A DNA stretch of 18,602 nt. It comes from Auxenochlorella pyrenoidosa. Taxonomy: Eukaryota > Chlorophyta > Trebouxiophyceae > Chlorellales > Chlorellaceae. How positions within the stretch are numbered: position 1 is the stretch's first letter; the number at the start of each line of letters is the position of its first letter. The notes under the pieces were generated by a model. It did not search any database and had not been told where the DNA came from. It saw only the letters and a program-made list of their open reading frames with translations. The translations under genes and the position numbers were made by a program. The stretch is from positions 34,342 to 52,943 of the forward strand of contig KQ481993.1 of the NCBI GenBank assembly GCA_001430745.1, read 5' to 3'. This document shows positions 1 through 7,740 of the stretch, piece after piece.

Positions 1-27
1 GAAAACCCGAAAACGAAACGAACACAC

Positions 28-40
28 ACCACCACCACCA

Positions 41-102
<62 letters not shown>
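28..102. repeat. ACC/CA microsatellite in intron
   Basis: A short (ACC)n run at about 28-42 passes into an uninterrupted (AC)n run of about 30 units, 42-102. It sits just upstream of the 3' splice site CTGCAG at 122-127, inside the intron that precedes the first visible carboxypeptidase exon. On the sense strand it is CA-rich, so it takes the place of an ordinary pyrimidine tract. Confidence 0.95.
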
Positions 103-104
<2 letters not shown>

Positions 105-127
105 CTGCGCTGCCCCGCCCGCTGCAG

Positions 128-1920
128 GCGCCCCCAATCCTTACTTTGACCCCTGCCTCTCCTACCGGGCCGCCATTTACCTGGGCGATGCCGAGGTGCA
201 GCAGGCTCTGCACGCCATAGGGGTGAGTTGCCAGCCTCTGCTGCCAGCCTATGTGGCCAGACTTTGCTGCCAGCCCGTGTTGTCAGCCTCTGTTGCCAGC
301 CTTTGCTGATAGGCCGCTGCCTGGGTGGACGCTCAGGTGCCGCCGCTGCGGGCAGCGCGGCTCGCAAGGGGGGCGGGCCCTGCCTTTGACACGGGCTGCC
401 ACAGGGCAGGGCCGGGGCAGGGTGCAACCTGAGCGCGTCCAGCCGCGGCCTGCGTGGCAAGGCCTGTCGGTTTCAGACAGGACTGCGAACACAAGCAAGC
501 GCGCGAGCAAGCGCCGCCCCCGCCTGCCCAACTGCCTGCAAGCGCCCGCCCTGCCCGCCCGACTGCCCGCAAGCGCCCGCCCTGCCCGCCCAACTGCCTG
601 CAGCCCGATGAGGCGGCTCGGCCGTGGCGGGCGTGCGACCCCACGGCTGTGCGCTACTCGCTCCCCGACATGCTCACATCCATGCTGCCCACTTACTCCG
701 CCCTGATCAACTCGAGTGAGTGGAGGGGAGGCTGCTCGCTCGCTTGCGGCTCCGCTGTGTCCATCTGCCCGCGTGCTCGGGTCAGCCTGCTGCCAACGTT
801 GCCCGCGTGTGCCGTGCTCGGACCTGGCCTGCTCCGCCCCTGCCCAGGCCCGCCACCCAGGCCTGCCCCATCTGTTGCCTGCCGCTGGCACTGCACCAGG
901 GGCCCCCGCCTCCACCCCACCACCACTGTCACTGACTTGGGGGGTTACCCAGGCTGTGCCACTACACGTGGCGGGGGTGTGCAGACAATCAAGAATGAAA
1001 GCATGCACACACCACAGCTGCAGAAGGGTCAGGGAGCCTCCACTATCATCACCACACACACACTGTCCTCTCCACGCCCCTGCCCCCCCTTCCTCGCCCC
1101 CACCACACACACACAAATATACACACACACCACCCCCCACCCTTCACCCCAGGCCTGCCCATCCTGGTGTACTCTGGCGTGTCCGACGCCACAATCCCCA
1201 CCGTGGGCACCCGCACCTGGGTGGAGTCGCTGCGCCTGCAGCCCTCTGCGCCCTGGGCGCCGCTCAAGGACCAGGCCAATGAGGTGTGTGGGGGGCAAAG
1301 GGGGCTGTGCGCAAGCTCTGTAGCAGTTGGACCGACTTTCAGCCCGAACAAACAAGCGGTATGCCCGCTGGGCGGCGCCCCTGCGCCCGCCGCGGCTCTT
1401 CCCTGCCGGGGACGCGCCACCCGTGGCCTGGGCCTGTGCATGCCAGCAGGCTCCTCTGGGTGCTTCCCGCTGGGGCAGACCGGCCTGGGCAAAGGTGGCC
1501 TCTGCAGCCATGCAGTCGCTCTCACAGATGCGCGCCCCTCCGTTACCCCACGCGCCCCCTGACCCCTGTTGCTACCCTGCCCTGTCCACTCCCCTGCACC
1601 GCCAGGTCATGGGCTTTGCCCAAGAGTACCAGGGCGGCCTCACCTTTGCCACCCTGCTGGATGCGGGCCACTCGGTGCCGTGGTTCAAGCCCGCGCGCGC
1701 GCAGTACTTTGTGGGCAGCTGGGTGGGCAGGGTCGCAAACAGCACGGCCGCGCCGGCGGCCCCGGCGGCCGCGCCGCTGGCTGCGGCGCCGGCGGCAGCA
1801 CCCGTGGCGGCCCCAGTGGCAAGCCCGCCGCCAGCCAAGCGTGCAGCAAACCCCGGCAAGGCTGCTGGGGCACCCGCCGGGGCCCCTCGCCCCAAGGGGA
1901 AAGCTCCTGTGAAGCCGTGA
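128..1920 (+). CDS. serine carboxypeptidase (S10), 3' part
   Basis: C-terminal 216 residues of a serine carboxypeptidase-like protein. This family cleaves C-terminal residues, or works as an acyltransferase in plants, in the vacuole or secretory pathway. Exons: 128-222, 604-715, 1153-1283, 1606-1920; all phases agree and the TGA is at 1918-1920. Seen in order: NPYFDPC (the family NPYD-type motif), a YLGDAEVQQALHA stretch matching the usual 'YLN..DVQKALHAN', MLPTYSALI, LVYSGVSDATIP with the catalytic Asp (codon 1185-1187), and GGLTFATLLDAGHSVPWFKP with the catalytic His (codon 1669-1671). The nucleophile Ser, the signal peptide and the start lie left of the window. After the domain comes a tail of about 60 residues made almost wholly of Ala, Pro, Gly and Lys, ending PVKP, which typical members lack. 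Peptidase versus acyltransferase cannot be decided from this part. Confidence 0.9.
223..603 (+). other. intron of the carboxypeptidase gene
   Basis: A 381-bp intron with a GTGAGT donor and a CTGCAG acceptor. Its first part (about 228-310) is a degenerate tandem array of a 15-18 bp unit built on TGCCAGCC. Its end is the 31-bp minisatellite. Nothing coding is seen in it. Confidence 0.8.
510..603 (+). repeat. 3 x 31-bp minisatellite ending in the splice acceptor
   Basis: Three direct copies of a 31-bp C-rich unit (510-540, 541-571, 572-602), each beginning AGCGCC and ending in TGCA. They fill the end of the carboxypeptidase intron 223-603. The first two copies run into AAG-type junctions (TGCA then AG). 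The third supplies the CTGCAG acceptor used for the exon starting at 604. Confidence 0.85.
716..1152 (+). other. intron of the carboxypeptidase gene, CA-rich 3' end
   Basis: A 437-bp intron, donor GTGAGT at 716 and acceptor ACCCCAG ending at 1152. About 1040-1135 holds interrupted CA repeats and C runs. As with the intron at the left edge, the region before the acceptor is CA-rich. Nothing coding is seen in it. Confidence 0.8.
1284..1605 (+). other. intron of the carboxypeptidase gene
   Basis: A 322-bp intron, donor GAG|GTGTGT and acceptor CCGCCAG. It separates the exon with the catalytic Asp from the exon with the catalytic His. No repeat or coding signal stands out. Confidence 0.8.
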
Positions 1921-2063
1921 TGCACCCGGCATGCACATCCCTGAGCATGCGCGGCAATGAGCCGCCCCATTTTGGCCACCGATTCCTCCCCCCATTCTCT
2001 CCGATTCTAGTGATTCGTCGCACCCGCCAGCACCTTTGCGGCGGTGCATTTATACAAACCGTG

Positions 2064-2068
2064 TGTAA
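2064..2068 (+). terminator. TGTAA polyadenylation signal of the carboxypeptidase gene
   Basis: TGTAA lies 144 bp after the stop codon. It is the standard near-upstream poly(A) element of green algae, cleavage usually falling 10-20 nt further on. This would end the transcript at about 2080-2090. Confidence 0.65.
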
Positions 2069-2118
2069 TGAGTGCAGCAGTCATCTTGAGCTGCAGGCCT
2101 GCGGCAGCATGGTTGCCC

Positions 2119-2123
2119 TTACA
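2119..2123 (-). terminator. TGTAA polyadenylation signal of the Gemin5-like gene
   Basis: TTACA on the plus strand reads TGTAA on the minus strand, 72 nt after the Gemin5-like stop. Expected cleavage is about 2100-2110, so this transcript should end within a few tens of bases of the convergent carboxypeptidase transcript. Confidence 0.65.
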
Positions 2124-2194
2124 AGCAGCGGCAGGCAGCAGCAGTGCGGCACGCCCACCACGCAAGCCCACACAGCAATCTCGACGGTGTGGTA

Positions 2195-5100
2195 TCAGCT
2201 GTCACCAGGCTGCAGCTCCGGGGGGATCGCCTGCCGCAGCCGCTGGCTGGCACCGCTTGAAGCGCCGGCAGACAGCTGCAGTAACGACTGCAGCGAGTAC
2301 CTTTGGCGAGGGCCCCTGCTGCGTGAGGTTGTGCCAGCAGCCGCAGCAGTGTCGCTGGCTGATCCATGGCTGTCGTGTGGGGCGCTGCCAGCTGCAGCAG
2401 AGGCAGCAAGGTCAGCGGGCAAATCGGGCGGCGATGCGGCAGGCGCGCCGCCGCCCATGGCCATCATTTGCTGCGCAGAGTAGCGCTGGCGCTGCCGTGG
2501 GCTGCCGGTGCCACGCTCCTCCCAAGCCCCAAGCTCCCCCTGCTGCTGCTCCGGCTGCTGCTGGGGAGCCGCAGTCGGCAGCGCAACCGCCGCCAGCACT
2601 GCCCCGGGATCAAGCCCCTCGGCAGCTGCCAGAGCCAGCAGCTGCTTCTCTGCTGCCCCAAGCTGCTGCTCCAGCCGGCTCTTGTCTGCCAGCGAAAGTT
2701 CAGCAGCCCCTGGGCTCAAGGCCTGCCGGCAGAGCTGCACCGCCGCGGCCGCAGCCAGGGCCGTGCCGCGGCTGCATAGCGCCGCGGCGGCGGCCGCCCA
2801 CTGGCCAGCGGCCAGCAGGTGGGCTGCCACTGCCTCGTGCTGGGCCCTGCTGCTGAGCTGCTCAGCGTACGCAGCGTGCAGCTCCTGCACACGGGGTACA
2901 AATGCAGAGAGGATTTGGGGCCGGTGGTCGCATGCTGAAAAAATAAACGGGTCCCAACGGAATTGTGGGTGGAACCCCACCCACTGGAGAGGCTCTTGGT
3001 GTCGACAGAGAGCGGCAGGCGTGCCTGCGTGGCCAGCTGTTCGCCGGCCCCCCTCTCACTGGCAGCAAAGGGTGGCCCGGCAGCAGCCGTGTGGTAGCCA
3101 GGGCGACCGCCTCTCTCAGCAGTCCCGCCCGGCGATACACCTGCACCGGAACACAATGAGCCGCAGGTTGGGCACAGCAAAGACGTTGAAGGCGCGGCGC
3201 GAACGCAACAGCACACTCAGAGGACGGCTGGAGAGGTGCAATCCCCAGACTGGGTGTGGACTGCGGGCCGGCAGCAGCAGATGCAATCGGCCGGGCTGCG
3301 CCCTCAGCCCTTGGCGCGGGCTTGCCTGCACCGCCGCCTCCTCCTGCCCCGCTGCCAGCAGGTGCAGGGCCGCCAGGCTGGGTTCGCCCTGCTGTTCCAG
3401 CTTGGCAGCATACGCCTGGGTGACGGCGCGCCAGGCGGCCGGGCCTGCAGGCGCACAGCAGGTAGGCAGGGAGGTAGTCAAGCTGCAGGGGCCATCCACG
3501 GCGGCCCCACGGCCAAAGGCAGCCGCAGAACTTCTTTGAACACAAATTCAGCAAGGACAAACCGAGCAGCCGGTGCAGGCCACGGCCACAGCCCGCCCCT
3601 CTGCCAGCACCCAACAAGCTGCACAAGCGGCGCTGCCCTCCCTGACATGGGACCCCATCCCAGGCCCAGCCCGCCGCACCCGCGGCAGCACTCATGCTGA
3701 CAAAGTCTGCGGTGAGGGCGTCGTGCTCGAGCAGCACCCGCATGGCAGCACCCACATCACCACGCAGCAGCGCCGCCGCCGCAGCGCGCTGCGCCAGCGC
3801 CAGCCGGCCGCTGGCAGTGGGTGCTGCCGCAGCGCCAGCGGCCAGGCCCTCAGAGTGCTGCCGCAGGGCCAGCGATGCCGACAGCGGGTCAACGGCGCAG
3901 TCAACCAGGAGCGCTGCCGCTGCCGTGGGCGGCAGCGGCGACGGCGGCCGCGGCGCGGCGGCCTCACCTGCAGCAGCTGCGCCGCCCGCGGCGGCCCGCC
4001 CTGCCTGCTCTGCCAGCAGCTGCTGCGCTAGCTGCAGGCAGGCCTGCTGCGCGGCCTGCTGCTGCCGCCGGTCGTCCTCTGCTACCCGCGGAGGCTGCAG
4101 GATACCTCGGTCGCCAAGCAGGCTGGCAACTGCCTTCTTCTTGCTGCCGGCCGCCGGTGCAGCTCCAGCTGCTGCTGGGCCCACAGGCTGCGCTACTGGC
4201 GCTGGTGATGGCGCCGCTGCCCCAGTGGAGGGAGCTCCGGATGGCAGCGCCTGCGCCGGCGCCTGCAGCGCTGCTGTCTCGGCAGTGCCGCTGGCTGTCG
4301 GGGCGCTGCCTGCAGCTGGTGTTGAAGGCTGCTGAGCTTCTGGCGGGGGCGGCGGCGGAGCCTCGTCCGCAGGCTCAGCCTGCTGCAGCATGGGCGGCGC
4401 CGCCGGCGTGGCAGGACCCATGCCCGCTGGCGCCGCCTCTGCTCTCGCGTCCAGCCCTGTAGCAGCCACCAGGCCAGCGCCTGCTGCGCCCTCCCTTGCA
4501 GCTTGCGCTGCCTGATCACCCGATGCCGGCGCTGCGACTGCGGCTTCAGCTGCTGCTGCTGCCGCCGCCGCCGCTGCCGCAGCCTCAGCGGCCGCGGCCT
4601 GCTGGCGCTGCAGCCAGGCTGCCAGCTGTCGGTTCACATCCCACAGCCTGACCGAGCCATCCTCTCCTCCTGACAGCAGCAGGAGCTTGCGCCGGAGCTC
4701 TGGCAGGGGCAGCCCTGGGCCCTCTACCTGCTCACCAGTTGCTGCCGCCTGTGCTGTTTCACTAATCGCCTGATCCACCTGAATCTCCCCCTCGCAGCTG
4801 CCCTCGGATGCCTCCGCCGACCCTTGCTGCTCCAGCGCCACTGCAGTGGCTGCTGCAGCACGCTCGCTCCGCTGTGCAGTCGGGCTTGGCTCTGCTGCGG
4901 GCTGCACCGCCTCCAGCCGGGGCGGCAGCCACATCAGGCTGCGGATGATGCCGCCGTGGCCTCGCAGCAGGGCAGCAGGCACCAAGCCCCCGCTGCCGCT
5001 GCCAGCCCTGCCCCCGCCACTGCCGCCGCTGCTCTCCTCTTGGCTGCTGCAGCCAGCCTCCACAGACAGCAGCTGGATGCCCCCAGCCAGCAACGCCGCC

Positions 5101-7708
5101 ACCAGCAGCCCACCGCTGCCGCAGCCCTCGGGGCTGCCGGCGCCGCCGGCCACCCACGCAAGCGCGGTTGCGGCGCTGCTCAGCGTGCAGCTGAGGCTGC
5201 TGGGGCCAGCATCGGGGGCTGCGTCTGTGGCCTGAGTGCCCTGCAGGCCCGCCTGGGCTGCCCAAGGGTGCACTGTCACCAAGCCCGACTCTGCAGCAGC
5301 CGCCAGCTGCCAGCTGTTGGCAGAGAAGCACAGGTGGCTGCAGGAGGGGAGAGCACGGGCGTGTTGCTCAATACGTGGCGCCGCGTCAAGCGCTGCGGGC
5401 GGGCTGCTCATTAAATGGCACGGCGCCAAGCGCTGCAGGCGCCGCGCATCGGCATGCGTGCGCAGGGCAGGGCGCAAGTGGGCGGGGGAGCCGCTGCCGC
5501 GCTCGCTGCAGGCCCAAACTCCCCCACAACAGCAGGGCAGCTGTCTCCTGCACACCACACACACAGCTGTCTCCTACACAACAGCCGCGCAGCTGTCGCC
5601 TCAACCACAACAGCAGGGCAGCTGTCTCCCGCACAACAGCCGAGCAGCTGTCGCCTCCACCACAACAGCGGGGCACGGTCGGCCTGCACCACAGCTGGGG
5701 CCAGGTCCGGCAAGCCCTCACCTCACAGGGCTGCCACCGCCAGGGGCGGCCCACAGCAGCTCAAGAGAGGTGGCGCCGGCAGCCCCAGCTGAGGGGGGTG
5801 TCACCCGGAGCACCGCCACTGCGCCGCCCCGCGCAGCCACAGCCAGCAGGTGGGCGCTGCCAGGGGCAGCAGCAGCAGCGGAAATGGGGGCCCCAGCAGC
5901 CAGGCGAGGGCCGGGATGCGCAGCAGGCAGGCGTGCCACCGCGAGTGCCGTCAGCGTCGGCTGCGCCGCCCCAAAGCAGGCAGCCGCCGTGGCCACCGCG
6001 CCTGGCCCTGCCCCTGCCGCTGCCAGCTGCGCGCCCACGTCGAGCGGGGCGCCCAGGGCTGCCGCCAGCTGGCTGGCTGGCGGCGCCCAGCTGCCGCCGG
6101 CGGCGCCGCTGGGGCCTCGATGCCCCTTGCTGGCGGGGAAAAGGTCGGGCAGCGGCTGCGGCAGAGGTCCCCACAGCAGCAGGGTACCATCCGCAGACAG
6201 AGAGTACAGCTGCAGGGCGCTGGGCGGCGGCGCAGCCTCAGCTGCTGACACTGGCAGAGGCGCGGCCAGCGCCCAGCGCACGTCGACGACCGCCGCCTGC
6301 GCGGCGGGGGCGGGGCGGCGGGCGAGGGTCCCACGGGTGGATGGGCGCGGTGGCACGCCGCAGAGCCCTCGCTGAATGCCTCTGCTTGCCCGGCATGCAA
6401 TCACAACACTCGCGGCGCACCCCTCATGCCCAGCAGCGGTGACCCGGCATCCGCAAGCAGTGTGGCAGGGGCCCCGGAACATGACCCCGGCAGCCGCGCA
6501 GCCACACTCACCCTGTGTCGCACAGGCAACGGCAGTGCCTGCTCCCGGCTGGGCAGCATGAGGCCCAGGGCACCGTCCTCGCACCCATAGGCCAGGACCG
6601 CCGCTGCCGCCGCCGCCGCACGCGTGCCTGCCCCCGCCGCAAGCGCTGCTGGCGCTGCACCTGCCGCCGGCGGCGGGGCAGGCGCCTCTGCCACAGGCTC
6701 GGCGCCATCCCCAGTGGCATCAGCCGGGGCCTCAGGCTCAGGGGAGGGCGCAGACGCCGGCTCGGGCTCGGCAAGGACTGCTCCGCCTGCTACGCCTGCT
6801 TCGCCCGCCGCGCTAGGCGCAACATCTGCCTGCAGGGGCTGCCAGGCCACAGCTGTCACCTTCTCCGTGACGCCCTGCCACAGGGCCAGCTGCTTCTGCT
6901 GCCCGCTGCTGACCTCGCTGCCCGCCGACGTGGGCGGCAGGGGCAGCACACGGATGGTCCTGTCGCCGCAGCCGATGGCCAGCAGAAGGCTCTCCGCCTG
7001 CGCATGCTCCTGCCGTGCCTGATCTGCCTGTCCTACCTGCTGCAAGTCCTGCTGTGCCTGCTTTGCCTGCGGCGCCTGCTCGTCCTGCTGCTGTGCCGTC
7101 GCCGTCGCAGGCGGCGGCGGCGGGGGCGGCAGCTCTCCGCTGGCCGCGCCCGCCCCTGCCCCTGCCCCGCCCCCCCTGCACTGCCTGGGTTGCCCCCTCC
7201 TCGCTGCCAGGCGGCAGCAGCAGGCTGAGGCCGTAGACATGCGCGCCCAGGCCGGTCAGGCGCCAGTCGACCCGGGCCTGCCTCCAGGCCGCCTCACCCG
7301 CCGCGCCCGCAGCAGAGTCCCGGCGCCAAGAGCCCTCTGGCGTCTCTGCCAGCGCCGCTGCGGCAGCCACCGCAGGGTGCGGCAGCCGCGTCAGCAGGAG
7401 GGACCGGTCCATGCTGGATGTCATGAGCAGCAGCTGTGGCTCGGCTGGCTGCTCTACAGGGAGCCCGAGCGCGGCACCGCTGCCGCCCCCGCCTCTGCTG
7501 CCTGCACTGCTGCTGGGTGCTGCCGCACTGGCTGCGGGCGGCCCTGCTGCTGCCACGGCGTGCAGGGTGAACACGCTGCGGCCATGTGCGACAGGGAGCC
7601 TGCTGGGTGTGATGTTGGGCGGCGGCCTGCCGGCAGCGCCGGGCGCCGCCTGCAGCGGCACGCGCCACCCGAGCAGGCCGCCGCCGTGGCTGGTCGTCAC
7701 CAGCCACA

Positions 7709-7740
<32 letters not shown>

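Noticed and set aside
5236..6375. Long plus-strand open frame (379 aa) opposite the Gemin5-like gene
   Set aside because: It spans an intron and two exons of the minus-strand gene, has no family motif, and its length follows from high GC and Ala/Ser codon runs on the other strand. The same applies to plus-strand frames at 2508-3539 and 3694-4335.
7162..7181. A 20-nt GT...AG intron explaining the frame break in the Gemin5-like gene
   Set aside because: It is too short for a spliceosomal intron, and removing 20 nt gives the wrong frame; a 42-nt alternative does not shift the frame at all.
7710..7739. The (CTG)10 tract, with other triplet runs, as a CRISPR or mobile-element signal
   Set aside because: It is a simple coding microsatellite (poly-Gln); there are no spacers, terminal repeats or target-site duplications. 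No transposon, tRNA or rRNA was found anywhere in the window.
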